A stretch of 64,000 nucleotides of DNA, taken from positions 103,540,410 to 103,604,409 of the forward strand of contig CM063284.1 in the NCBI GenBank assembly GCA_032173965.1, given 5' to 3'. A program made the position numbers and the translations under genes. The number at the start of each line of letters is the position of its first letter. The stretch's first letter is position 1. Positions 25,306-37,000 of the stretch are shown here, in pieces. This DNA comes from Sitta carolinensis. Taxonomy: Eukaryota > Chordata > Aves > Passeriformes > Sittidae. Under the pieces are notes generated by a model. That model made no database searches and was not told where the DNA came from. It saw nothing but the letters and a program-made list of their open reading frames with translations.

Positions 25306-27479
25306 GTAAGCGCGAGCCCTTTCCCCCTTCCTCCCCCGCTCCCCTCCCGCGCCGCGGCCGGGCCGCCGCTGCGCTGCGCGCGCGCACCCCCTCGCACGCC
25401 CCCTCCCTCCTCCTCCTCCTCCCTCCCTCCCTGTGCCATCCCTCCCCCGCTCGCCGCCGCCGTTACAGCCCCGGCAGCGCGCGCTGGGTGAGATGGCGCT
25501 GCCGCGGGCGCGCCCGCCGCCAGCAGCCCCAGCGCCGCCGCGCGCCTGCCTCCCGCGGGCGAGGGGAGGGCCAGCGGGAGGAGGAGGAGGAGGAGGAGGA
25601 GGAAGAGGACGCGCCAGCGGCGGATGCGCACGCCGGGGCGCGCGGGTCCCGCGCGGCTCTGGCGGCGCCGCAACAAAGAGGCGCGCGGCCGCGTCCAGGC
25701 GGCGGGAGCCGCGCGAGGACCGTTGGAGCGGGGGAGGGAGAGAGGGAGGCACGGACGGGAAGGCGGGAGCGGGGCGCCGTGCCCGCGCAGCCCCGTGAGG
25801 CGGCGCGGCGGGAGCGCCGGGTTCGCTCCGGAGAGCGGGCGCTCGCGGGCGCCCCCGCCGCCGGGCCGGGAGCGCGGGCGGCGCGGCAGGGGCCGGGCTG
25901 GTCCCCGCCGGGAACCCGCCTGCGCCGCGCCCGCGGGTGCGTGGAGCGGGCGTGCGCCTCCGCGGTCACGGGCACGACGGCCGCCAGAGCCGGCGCGGGG
26001 AGGCACCGAGCGCGTCCCGAGCAGTGACAGCCCCGAACACGCCTCCCCGCAGCACTCGCGGAGGTAGCGGCCGTGTAAAAACTGTGTGGAGGAATAAATC
26101 TGAATTGCCCAGTGGAATAAGTAACCGGAGCTTCCTGAAATCAAGAGCTGGAAGCGCTCTGGGCGAGTGCCTGCCCCGCTCCATTCGCAGAGGACTAATT
26201 TTGTTCTTCGCCGGTTACACACCCCTGTGTACTCCGCAGCCCTGTTTTCAGCCAATTGCTTCTATAATTAGTTCTCCCTTCGTGTCGACCGAATTGCAGT
26301 AAAGTTGCATACTCTTTATCAGGACGGTGCAATTGCTGCTAGGTTATTCGCAGTGTCATTTTGCTGCTTGCTTAAAAAGAAAGCATTTTTTCCCATCTTG
26401 CAAAGAACTCTAAAATGATCCCGCTGAAAAGTTGTCCTGCCATCTTCAATGCTGAACCGATACATTTTCCTGGGCCAGCAGACCCAGACAACCCATAAAA
26501 ATATACAAGATTGCTTCCCGATTTTGTTTCCTTTTGTATATTTCAAATATTTACAGATTTACTATCCGGCTGCCTTAAAATTCGGTTATTTAGACTAATA
26601 AGAGAATTTTGGCTGTCCTTTTTTTACTTTTTTTTTTTTTTATTATTATTTTTAATTTTTTTTTGTGTAGCCAGGGACACTTTAGTGGAGGTGCCAGACC
26701 TGCAGAGGTATTTGTAGGGAGCCAGGTGTTCCCATACCATGTGAAACACACGGCACCAAGAGTTGCAAACCTGTCATAATACCAGTCATCTGCTTCTGTT
26801 TTAAATATGGTTAAGGATAAATTAAAATTTAGGGAAGAAGTTCCCAGGTGATCTGTGCCAGGTGGCACAGGATTTATTCCAAACCAAGTATTAAATTTCC
26901 TTCCTTTCCGCCGTGTTTCCTTCTTCGGCACAATTAGACGTCTGTTGGGATTGAATAATTTGAAATTATGTGTCTTGTCTTATTGTGTCTATCCTTCTGT
27001 GTTCCGGTATCTCCATAGTTTGGAAATCTGATACACTTGTCTCTTTCCCTGGTCCTGGATGCACATCCATCCCTGTTCCTGGTCTGCTGTCCCTTGGGAT
27101 GCTTGGTCTGCTTGACTGGCCCTCTGCTAGGCTTGCTCAGCTCTTTGGTTCAGCAGAAGACTGATCACCTTCTTGATGGGTTGGTTACTTTGTTAATTGT
27201 GGTGATTCCTGGGGAGGTTTTTCAGACCATTAGATTTAGTGCAAAGTTAAGTAGCAGGAAAGTAGAGCCAGGGAAGGGCAGTAGCTATAGGAAAGTGTAC
27301 ACATCGAGTTGTCCTCTACAGTTGTCTCTAGTATCTGAAAAAATAACTGGGTATTTTTACAGCGTATTTTATCTAAGTTTAAATAATTGAAAATGCTGTG
27401 TTTTAACACTCAAATTTAAAATAATTTTTTTAATAGATCGTATAATTTCTTGAAATGTTTTTATCTTCCCATCTTTCAG
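25306..27479 (+). other. ZBTB14: ZBTB14 intron 1 (presumed)
   Basis: If the donor at 25306 is used, this stretch is intronic. Its first 750 bases are still CpG island. The remainder is ordinary sequence with a T-rich patch at 26617-26665. I see no repeat family or further coding exon in it. The open frames within it do not resemble known proteins. Confidence 0.5.
25576..25605. repeat. (GGA)n in ZBTB14 island
   Basis: About nine consecutive GGA units within the CpG island. It is purine-only and potentially able to form a G-quadruplex. Confidence 0.9.
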
Positions 27480-27548
27480 GCTGAAAGTGGCCCATTCTGA
27501 GATTAATTTAATAATCATTTGCTTAGAAAACTTCCTGCATTGTTCATG
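27480..27548 (+). other. ZBTB14: ZBTB14 small 5' exon carrying the initiator ATG
   Basis: This 69-base exon has an acceptor ending ATCTTTCAG just upstream and a donor reading ATG|GTAAGG at its end. Its last three bases, 27546-27548, are ATG. Joined to the exon starting at 28025 it gives M-E-F-F-I-S-M-S, the N-terminus I recall for human ZBTB14. The exon is otherwise 5'UTR. The intron to the main exon is 476 bases (27549-28024) and contains a long T-rich tract. The splice sites are seen directly; exon use is inferred from the agreement with the known N-terminus. Confidence 0.88.
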
Positions 27549-27865
27549 GTAAGGCTTATATTTGATATTTCAAATTTAGTTTGTCATGCTGACTCATTTA
27601 GAGTATTTCTTACACATTTTTTAGTGTTAACATTTCATTTAGCTATAATAATTACTTATGAGTTGGGCATACATTTACTGAGAATTGTAGTTTTAAAGAG
27701 AAAGTTTTCAATTTTGTGTAAGTGAATCAATAAAGATTTGAGTAATTGTAAATTGTATAATCTAAGGAAATACCTTTATGCATTCACAATTTTAAAATCA
27801 ATTTCAGAGTAATGCTTTTAGAATCTAACAAGCTTTTTTGTGGTCATTTAATGCAAAAAAATGTT

Positions 27866-27977
27866 TGGGTTTTTTTTTAATGATGGAAATTACTTCATCT
27901 CTTGGTTTTTTGTTTGGGTTTTTTTTTGTGTGGTTTTTTTTGTTTGTTTGTTGTTTTGTTTTGTTTTGTTTTTTTTA
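27866..27977. repeat. T-rich low-complexity tract in ZBTB14 intron 2
   Basis: Runs of T interrupted by G, including TTTG and TTTTG iterations, lie just upstream of the acceptor of the main coding exon. It is low-complexity sequence and could serve as an extended polypyrimidine tract. Confidence 0.85.
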
Positions 27978-28024
27978 TTTAGACTGCTTTATAAAAGTTA
28001 CAAAATTTTCCTGTTAATTTACAG

Positions 28025-29368
28025 GAGTTTTTCATCAGTATGTCTGAAACCATTAAATATAATGACGATGATCACAAAACTGTGTTCCTGAAAACATTGA
28101 ATGAACAACGTTTGGAAGGAGAATTTTGTGACATCGCTATTGTGGTTGAAGATGTTAAGTTCAGAGCCCATAGATGTGTGCTCGCGGCTTGCAGTACCTA
28201 CTTCAAAAAGCTTTTCAAAAAACTTGAAGTTGATAGTTCATCAGTAATAGAAATAGATTTTCTTCGTTCTGATATTTTTGAGGAAGTTCTCAACTACATG
28301 TATACTGCAAAGATTTCTGTTAAAAAAGAGGATGTGAACTTAATGATGTCTTCAGGCCAGATCCTCGGAATTCGGTTTCTTGATAAACTCTGCTCTCAAA
28401 AACGGGATGTATCTAGTCCTGAAGAAAACACACAGTCCAAGAGCAAGTACTGTCTAAAAATGAACCGTTCTATGGGGGAACCCAATGATACCCAGGATGA
28501 TGAGGTAGAAGAGATTGGAGATCATGATGACAGTCCATCAGATGTGACAGTGGAAGGCACTCCCCCAAGTCAGGAAGATGGTAAATCACCAACCACTACC
28601 CTGAGAGTGCAAGAGGCAATTCTGAAAGAGTTGGGAAGTGAAGAAGTTCGAAAAGTAAATTGCTATGGCCAAGAAGTAGAGCCTATGGAAACAACAGAAT
28701 CTAAAGACTTAGGATCCCAGACCCCTCAGGCACTCACATTTAATGATGGCATAAGTGAAGTGAAAGATGAACAGACACCAGGATGGACCACAGCAGCCGG
28801 GGATATGAAGTTTGAGTACTTGCTTTATGGTCACAGGGAACACATTGTGTGTCAGGCTTGTGGCAAGAGCTTTTCTGATGAAGCACGTTTGAGAAAACAT
28901 GAAAAACTACACACTGCAGACAGACCATTTGTTTGTGAAATGTGTACAAAGGGCTTCACCACGCAAGCTCATTTGAAAGAACACTTGAAAATACACACGG
29001 GTTACAAGCCTTACAGTTGTGAGGTGTGTGGGAAGTCTTTTATTCGTGCACCAGATCTAAAAAAGCATGAAAGAGTTCACAGTAATGAGAGGCCATTTGC
29101 ATGCCATATGTGTGATAAAGCTTTCAAGCACAAGTCCCACCTCAAAGACCACGAAAGAAGGCACCGAGGAGAGAAACCTTTTGTCTGCAGTTCCTGCACT
29201 AAAGCATTTGCTAAGGCATCTGACCTAAAAAGGCATGAGAACAATATGCACAGTGAAAGAAAGCAAGTTACAGCAGCCAATTCCATCCAGAGTGAAACAG
29301 AACAGTTGCAGGCAGCAGCCATGGCTGCTGAAGCAGAGCAGCAATTAGAAACTATAGCCTGTAGTTAA
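28025..29368 (+). CDS. ZBTB14: ZBTB14 (ZFP161/ZF5), main coding exon, BTB and five C2H2 zinc fingers
   Basis: A nuclear DNA-binding regulator of the BTB-zinc-finger family. ZBTB14/ZF5 is known as a repressor or activator at GC-rich promoters such as MYC. The exon follows a pyrimidine-rich acceptor ending in TTTACAG and reads E-F-F-I-S before an in-frame Met at 28040; the full protein adds an initiator Met from the exon ending at 27548, giving 448 residues (human, from memory, 449). Counting from the Met at 28040 (442 residues): the BTB/POZ domain is about residues 20-120, for dimerisation and co-repressor contact. An acidic, Ser/Thr-rich linker spans about 125-255. Five C2H2 fingers have their ligands at C271/C274/H287/H291, C299/C302/H315/H319, C327/C330/H343/H347, C355/C358/H371/H375 and C383/C386/H399/H404. 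A Gln/Ala/Glu-rich tail ends in ETIACS. All zinc ligands are intact and there is no frameshift. Identity rests on near-complete agreement with the mammalian protein as I remember it. Confidence 0.97.
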   Translation, partial: EFFISMSETIKYNDDDHKTVFLKTLNEQRLEGEFCDIAIVVEDVKFRAHRCVLAACSTYFKKLFKKLEVDSSSVIEIDFLRSDIFEEVLNYMYTAKISVKKEDVNLMMSSGQILGIRFLDKLCSQKRDVSSPEENTQSKSKYCLKMNRSMGEPNDTQDDEVEEIGDHDDSPSDVTVEGTPPSQEDGKSPTTTLRVQEAILKELGSEEVRKVNCYGQEVEPMETTESKDLGSQTPQALTFNDGISEVKDEQTPGWTTAAGDMKFEYLLYGHREHIVCQACGKSFSDEARLRKHEKLHTADRPFVCEMCTKGFTTQAHLKEHLKIHTGYKPYSCEVCGKSFIRAPDLKKHERVHSNERPFACHMCDKAFKHKSHLKDHERRHRGEKPFVCSSCTKAFAKASDLKRHENNMHSERKQVTAANSIQSETEQLQAAAMAAEAEQQLETIACS

Positions 29369-31055
29369 AAACTAAAGCAAGAACTTTATCAGAAATAATA
29401 TAAGAAATTAAATGGAACAAAATCTGTTGTTGATATACATTTAGACTGAGAATCTTTTCAAGGAAGCATATTTTTAGAGGATTTGAATGTTACATAGGAA
29501 TACATAGCATTGCTTGGTTAGGTGTTTTAAAACATTTCAGAGATGGGTATTCTTAGAATGTGAAACAATTTCGTTGTCATTAGCAGTATAATGCACTAAT
29601 AACTGCTCTAATTTGAGAATGTGATCAAGTCTTCTATAAAACAGGGATCATCACTGGCCGATACTTTGCTTCATCCAGTATGAATACGATATAAACATTG
29701 CAGTCAGTGAGGATCAGTGAGTTATGTTTGAAAACGTTGAGATCTCAAAAAATCACAAATGTGGAGAGAAAAGTTTTCATAATTTTGAGGTGTTACACCT
29801 ACAGTTTTTTGAGAAGCATACATGGAATCCCTAAGCTTTTTAATTCTTCCTTTTTTTCATCTAATGTAGGTTGGTACAACAAAGTGTAAAGGAGGATGGT
29901 AATCAAAATGAAATTGCTTCTTATTCCATTCCCTCAGATATCCTCCTATTTTTATAAAGGTGGCAAGTTTTAATGAAATACTTGCATTCTTGAAAAAACT
30001 GCATTATTCACAGGGATTCTGGCTGGCAAAGCAGAAGTGTCATGGCATGCCCCGGTCCCTTCAGTGGGCAAAAACGTCTGCCTCATTTGTTTTTATGTTC
30101 ACTTTTATTCAGGGCCCCAGAAGTGGGACTGGGCCACAAAGGAAAAAAGGGTGCAGTGTGGAGGAGACATGCTCCTTACTCAAACTCAGTAAAAATCAGT
30201 GAAGCTAATACAGCCTGGAAATGGATTTTTATTCTGCAGCTTTCAGGTCATCTAATCTAGCACACTAAAGGCAGAGGAGTGTCTGCCCCAGCAGGTGACC
30301 AGGTGTCACTGCCAGACTCCCAAAGCTGCAGCCGTACCTGGTGTCACATACCTGCTTGCAGGGCTCAACTGGGGTTTGTATCATGGCTGATCATACAGCT
30401 CATAGGGCCTGTTCAAGTTTAAAAGCTTCTACCTTTTGACACACCACCCCTCATCAAAAGGGAGACTTCAGTGAGCGAGCTCTGTTTTAATTGATCCTGA
30501 GTGAGTGTTCACTATTAGTCAGTTGCTTAATCTATTTTTAAGACCAGCTGGGATACATGCTGATAACAATAGTTAACCCACAGAGTCAACAAAATAAGTG
30601 GTCTTTGGATTACAGTCTGTTGCTTGTAGTCAAGAGAAGACACAATAACAGTGGCAATGTAATCCAAAGGTATATTGAGCCTTCATTTTAAATTTGTAAA
30701 TACTACAACTGTTGTGAAAACTTCATTTGAAGTTGGAATGGACAACAAATACACTCTTAGTCATATGGTTGGTAACACTGGTCACTTGCCATACCTATAG
30801 CATATCAAAGTGTTAGACCAGTTTCTGATGAGTTACTGTGTGGTAGATCACATCTTGCTTTTCTAAATAGAAATTTAAAATAGTGTTTTTGGAACTGTTA
30901 TATGGAACTTTGATTATCGAGGGGGCTTTATTTGGTTGAGGTTTTTTTTACAGCTTCATTTTCTTCATGTATTCATCAGGTTAAGCAGTTATCTTAAAAA
31001 TGCCAGTAATTGTTCAAACGCTGGTCTGTAAATAAAACACGACCTTAATATTTTA
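29369..31055 (+). other. ZBTB14: ZBTB14 3'UTR (end uncertain)
   Basis: AT-rich sequence follows the stop codon at 29366-29368. The first canonical AATAAA that I see downstream is at 31031-31036, which would give a 3'UTR of about 1.7 kb. A less AT-rich pocket at about 30010-30420 interrupts it and could be an old insertion that I cannot classify. Longer isoforms are possible, because more AATAAA hexamers occur further on, for example near 32951. Confidence 0.4.
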
Positions 31056-34000
31056 GAAAATGTAAACTTTGGACCTTTACCAATATATTTTTTTAAAACG
31101 TTGCTTCATTTTACATTCAGTAATATTAGTTTGTAAACAAACTATACATTTTGTACCTGTGCAACATCAGAGGATGTGTATTCATTGCATTTTATTGGTT
31201 CTCTTGAGGAACATGATAAATGACCATTGTTAAAATGTTTTACTGTATATGATCATAGATATAAAGATAGTAGGTCCAATGTAGGATCTACTTTTTTTTT
31301 CCTAAATATATTAGTCTTGCTATGTTTTCTTATCTAAAATTGTGTGCACTTCTTACTAGGTAAGTTGGGGTTGATAAGACTGTACAAAACAGATCTGTTG
31401 TGATAAGAGTTCAAAAGTGTAAAATGTGAAAAAAGTAAATTTTCTCAAGGTCAGCTATGAAGAATGCAAGAAGCCATGAGCTTAAATTATTATTTAACAA
31501 TTATGTTAGGAAAAAAACCCAAAACTTTTAAAGGATTTTAATAATGAATTGCTAAAAGAGAATACTTGGGGAGGTTCTGCGTCTCCTCCACTAGTGGTGA
31601 CATTAAAGAATGGGTTAGACAAACATCTATTAAGAATGGTTTAAATATGGTTAATTCTGCCTTGAAGCTGAGGGATAAGCTGAAAAACCTCTCAAGAAGA
31701 GCCTCATTGGGATTTTTTTTTTTTTTTGTAAAGTAATAAGTTAAAATGGAGCCCACTGGGACAGCAGACACTGGAATGGAAAGATTGAACTTAAGTATTA
31801 CAGTTAAAGAAAATTGCTCCTGTGTTTTCAGCACAAGTAGTCAGGCTGTGAATTTGAAATTGTTATAGAAAAACAAGACTTGCATTAAAAGACTCATAGC
31901 AGAAAGTGTGAGAACATTGTGGTTACATCAGAGTGAATTCTGCTTTTGTTACAGCCTATAGCTGTAAAAGTTACAAGTTTGGAGGCATGGAGATAACTTT
32001 AGCTGTATATATGTTCTTGTTAATGTGTTTTAAACTAATTAGGATATTCTGAAGGAATGTTAGCTTATATATTGTGGGGGCGTGTCTGTGAAGTTCAGGT
32101 AAATTTGTCTGCATCTTACAACACTACTGCTCCCATCTCTCTCCTATCTGTGCCAAAAGACACCGTGCACAAAAGCAGGCGTGCATCTGCTCCAAGCCAA
32201 TGAGGTTTTCCGGCGTGATAAACTGTAAGCTATGAACTGTGTTGATTGAGGAATGGGCACATTTTTATTTTTGCTTAGACAAGGATGGCAACTTCTTTTA
32301 GAGTTTGAGACAGTGGATGAGACTGTCCAGTTAATGAAAATTTTGCCATTGGTTCATTTTTGGGCCAGATTAGTCTAAGATTCCTTAGAAGGTTTTTTGC
32401 TTGGATTTTTTTAAGATAAAAAGGAACAAAAACCCCACATTTTGAACTACAATATCTGCTTAATTTCTCATCCTAATCATATTAGCCACGGGTATGCGGC
32501 TGATAATTTGGCACAACGCAGTTTGGAAACTAGAAGTTTAGGAAAGAATACCTTTCAGCCCTTCTACACTCCCCAGCCTTTCTTTTACATATTATTCATA
32601 TCAATATTTTTAAAATACCAGAAAATTAACTCAACTTACAATTGAGTGAGTACTTGTGGTTCTGTTTTTCTGCTTTAATATTTTATAAAGGTTTAGACCT
32701 GGTGATCAGAGTATTAAAAGTTGTTTTGTGAAAAGAAATTCCTCATGCTCACTTCAGTAGCAGAAGTTTGAGGTCAGCTTCTATTTGTTCCAGTAAGTTA
32801 CAGAATGCTAAATACTCTTCAAAATCTTGCCATTTGGGTAGCCAAACTGGACTTCTTTTGAAGATGCGGCCTCAAGTTTTCTAATACAGAAATTGCTTTC
32901 ATGATTCCATTAGGTAAGGATACTTAAAATTAATAGAGTTGTGTGAAATGAAGAATAAAATATCAGATTATATCAGAAAGTCTACCCTAAGATTAGAGTA
33001 TGCTTTTAGTGACATATCTTTTCTTAAGTATTTTATTAATACAGACATCTATAGCGTTATAGAGGAGACAAAACATTTATGAAAGAGACTTCATCACCTA
33101 ATGCTTGCAACAGATGACTTTTCTGAATGTAAACATTTACAGATAGGTACAGAACACGATAATTCTGCCTGAAAGGTAAAGACAGATCTAAGGAATTTTC
33201 ATCTTTTTCAGTTAATCTTTAGATCACAGTAGGGTGCCCAGTCAGCCAGAAATGTGAACATTTCATTAAAAATTCCATTACAGCAGTCGGCCTGTCATTT
33301 GTCTTCATATACCTCTAAAACAATTATAGTAACATTCTTATTCATTTCAGAACAGATGGAGAATTTCCATGAATAGATTTGTTAAATATGTGTCATAAGA
33401 GTTGAAACACCTATTCTCAGGAAGTATTTTTAAATGTAATGCTGGAAATCTGAAATTACAGAATAGCCAAAAATAGTGATTTGTACAGTATTGATATCTT
33501 TTCCGGTGTTTTTCTCCCCACTGTCCTTCTATATTATTTCTGTTTGTATGCCCTGCTCATTTAGATATTTATCGAATGCTGAAACTTGGTGAACTTCAGT
33601 GGTTCCAATATGAGCAGCACTGCAGCTCTTTAAAATAGAAATAATATTTTTGAATCTGAATCTGAATATCTGAAATAATATTTTTGAATTTGAATGGTTA
33701 ATACATATTTTTAAATTTACTGATATTTTTACTATTTACTAGCTAAGCATCTAATTTTTATAGGTAAACCTGAAAACCATGTGGACCACAAGAATGTACT
33801 ACATCTGATCTGTTTGGTACAGGGGTAACAAAAACCATGGCCAAAGCAGAACTTCTGGATACCTGTATCTCAGATTCCTTCCATGTTTATTTTTTTTTTT
33901 TTTTGTAAGTCTATAGTTTGAGAGCATGAATTTGTAAAACAAGTGGTACTAACAAGAAATTAGAATTCTTACTGAAATGAAATTCCAAATGCATTTTCTT

Positions 34001-37000
34001 TTTGATAATACTGAGCCATTTTAAAGAAGTATAAAAGACAGTAACTACATACTACAAGTATGCAATTAATAGATTTAAGGTTGCATTTTCATTCAGAAGT
34101 AAAATAAATTCATAGATACGATGCATTTAATATAGATCATCTTTATGAAAACATTAAAACATGAGAGCTCTTTTTTTCCACCAAGGCATGAAAGTGTTTA
34201 TGTTTACAAAAATGTATTTACTGCTGTAAACCCATTCTGTTAAAAATAATAACCAAAACCACCCAAACCCTACAGTGCTTCCACTTGCAGTTTTCTGACC
34301 TCTTCCCAATGGCCTGTCTATACATCTAAATAATCTGTATATGCAAGCAACATAGTGTATTTTTGTCTTTTGAAATGTTCTAAATACCAAGCTTCCCTGC
34401 ATCGAAGTTCTCATTCTTCACTAATAAAAATCCTTTTTTTTCCAGGGTAGAGGGTACCACAAACAGTGCTTACAGGAGCAAAGCACTGTAGTGGCATTGC
34501 AAATTGCTCAGACAGGAGAACAGAGTATAGTAGAGCTCCACTAGCTCTACTGGTGGAACTTCTACTAGGATCAGTGGAAGAACAGCCTCACCTTGGAGCA
34601 GCTTAAGATGTTGTGGAGCTGCCTCCTGAGACAGCAGCTTTGTGTTTTGACTGCCATAGTGAAACTGCAAATTGTTGCTAAAAGGGGTAATCTCATTTTT
34701 TCTTTTCCTTTCTTCCTGTTACCTTTTTGCACCTGTTTCCTTCATCTTGTTTTCCTCAGATTTAGTGGCTATTGTGGCTTTAAAATAAGCCATTAGAGTG
34801 ATTTTCTTATATAAGAAAGCGATTCAGAGCTTAAGAAAGTCAGTTTTAAATTGACCTACCTTGTTGAACCAATTCATTATGTTTGATCCAAAGTAAGTGG
34901 CAGGAGTGGATAGTGGCAGTAAATGGAGTTAGGAGAAGGAATGGAGCAGGACTTGCCAACTTTGGCACCACATGAAATGCAAGGTGATGAAGTGCAGCAC
35001 ATGTTGCACAGTGTTTGTGAGAAGCAGCCAGGCAACAGAAGGGATCAGACACTATTTCTTTGCAACATTCACTGCTAGTAGACTTGTGGGATTTTGAAGA
35101 GGATGATCCGTGTGTGTGTCATTTCTGCTTTTTCAGGAGAATGGAATTTGGGGGTTGAAGTTGTGGGGGCTATTTTTCTTTTTTGTTGTTTAAATTCATC
35201 TGCTCCTGTTTGCTTCTTATCGAACAGTTCTACACAGTCTTGAATGGTGTCGAATTGCTCAAGTTAAGGAGAAAGAGTTCTTAATAAAAGACAATAGGAA
35301 TTTACTTCACTGAAGGACAGAACTGGAATCCCCAAAGGATGAAAAAACACATTTTTTCAACATAAGTTAATTTTTGCAAGTATTAGAAGTAAACAATATT
35401 CATAGTTTTTATGCCTATTTTAGATTTGTTTTAGACACCATGCTGGATAAAGGAAAATAATCACTCTTTTTAGTTAGTGGAGATAATATATATCCAAAAT
35501 ATAGAGACAGGTTCTGTATTTTATTAGGTGATGTCAGGTAAACTGCATTTATCATAATTTAATTTTCTACCTTTTGAGTTTAGAGTTCTGAGGAAAACCT
35601 AAAGTTTTCCAGTGGGCGATTTTGATTTATTTCTACCCGTAAATATGAATCCTTTTAAAGGCCTGAATATAAAAATTGTGGGTTTTCTTACATTTCCACT
35701 TAGTACTTGACATTAATGAGCTTTAAATGTAATTCTTGAGTTGTGTAACTGAGGCTCCAGAAGGCATTCCTTGTTAAGAGTTGCCTTCTTTCTGTGACAA
35801 GTTCTTCCCTGGAAATTAGTTCTGTTCGCTGATATTTCTCATGGTTCTCTATGCTTTTAACAACATTTTTTTCCCATTTGAAGTAATAGCATCTGAATAT
35901 TTCCTTTTTACAAGGTGCCTTATTACAGCTATAATTACTGATTTTGATATTTTACTAATTAATCCAAATTCTCCACTTACTCTTATAACAAGAATGGCTC
36001 CTATATTCTTGCTCTTAAAGTATAAAATAGAACTTATACCAGGATTTGGAGACATAAACTTTGTAATGCTGGTGTAAGATTTTAGTCTTTAACATTTCAG
36101 GACTGTATAGGAAACCTTATACTCCTGCAAAGCAGTAAGATCTCTTTGACTGCTTGTATTGGAAAGAGTTGATTTTTTAAAAACATTTGTGTATGTGTAT
36201 TCTCTTTGTGTTGCTGGATTTTTTTTTATCTGAGATCAAATAAGGGATAAGAATTCAACTGTCCATTTGGAAAGTAGGAAGGAGCAGCTCTAACCTTTTG
36301 TATTTCAGATGAGTTAAAAGTCTGATCATAACTGGGCTTGGTTACTAGGCTAACAGTTATCTACAATTCTACATACAGTAACAATTAAAACTTATAGTTT
36401 TTAAAGAGCCTGACAGGTTTGCTTATGCTTGTGCTTTGCAATTCAGTCTGCATAAAATAAAACAGCCCTGAAACACATGAGAAATATTTACTTTAAAATG
36501 TCTTTGCTGCCATCATAAAGAGGTATGTTAGACACAAGCGTTTTAATTTAAGTGAACAATTACCCATTTTAAGTGTCTTAGTCAATGTTTTCAATATGAA
36601 GTATAGGTTTCATTTTCCACTTTAATAATTAACTTTTATCCACTTGTGTGACTTTCTTGTAGATCTCCCATTGTTTCAAGGACAGATTAAATGGAGTCAA
36701 ACGGGAGTTCTGATTTGATGGATGTGATAAGTTCTACCAGTGTAGGATTGTCCTATGATAGATACTTTCCAGATGGACATGGATTATGCTCTGAGAATCT
36801 TGCTAATCTAATTTAAAGTTTTAGAACTCTTTTGTTTTAAATCCTTTCTTTTATGTCAAAGTTGATGTTTTCAATTTTAATTTAAAATTCATATATTTAG
36901 CTTATTTCTCCACATTGCTTAATTTTTAGCCATGCATGATGAAATCCCCATTCTTTTGACTATCGGACATGTTAGGAAGCTGCATTGTGTATTTACAATT

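Larger units (their letters stand above)
24590..26050. promoter_or_regulatory. ZBTB14: CpG island promoter of ZBTB14
   Basis: A 1.4 kb block that is extremely G+C- and CpG-rich, with sharp edges against AT-rich flanks. It contains GC boxes (GGGGCGGGG near 24850), a CRE half-site ACGTCA at 24960-24965, NRF1-like GCGCATGC near 25067, an alternating CG run at 25090-25108, C-runs near 25080 and 25160, CTC/CCT runs near 25400-25430 and a GGA run at 25576-25605. No TATA box is evident, which is usual for a dispersed CpG-island start. It lies about 1.5-3 kb upstream of the ZBTB14 initiator exon and is its obvious promoter. The long open frames across it on both strands come from low stop-codon density, not from coding. 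Confidence 0.9.

Noticed and set aside
24464..26302. Several long open frames (up to 430 codons) on both strands in the CpG island
   Set aside because: They overlap each other in all frames, are Arg/Pro/Ala/Gly low-complexity, and follow from the lack of AT-rich stop codons in GC-rich DNA. No domain is recognisable.
28709..29322. Minus-strand open frames inside the ZBTB14 coding exon
   Set aside because: Antisense shadows of a strongly conserved zinc-finger gene.
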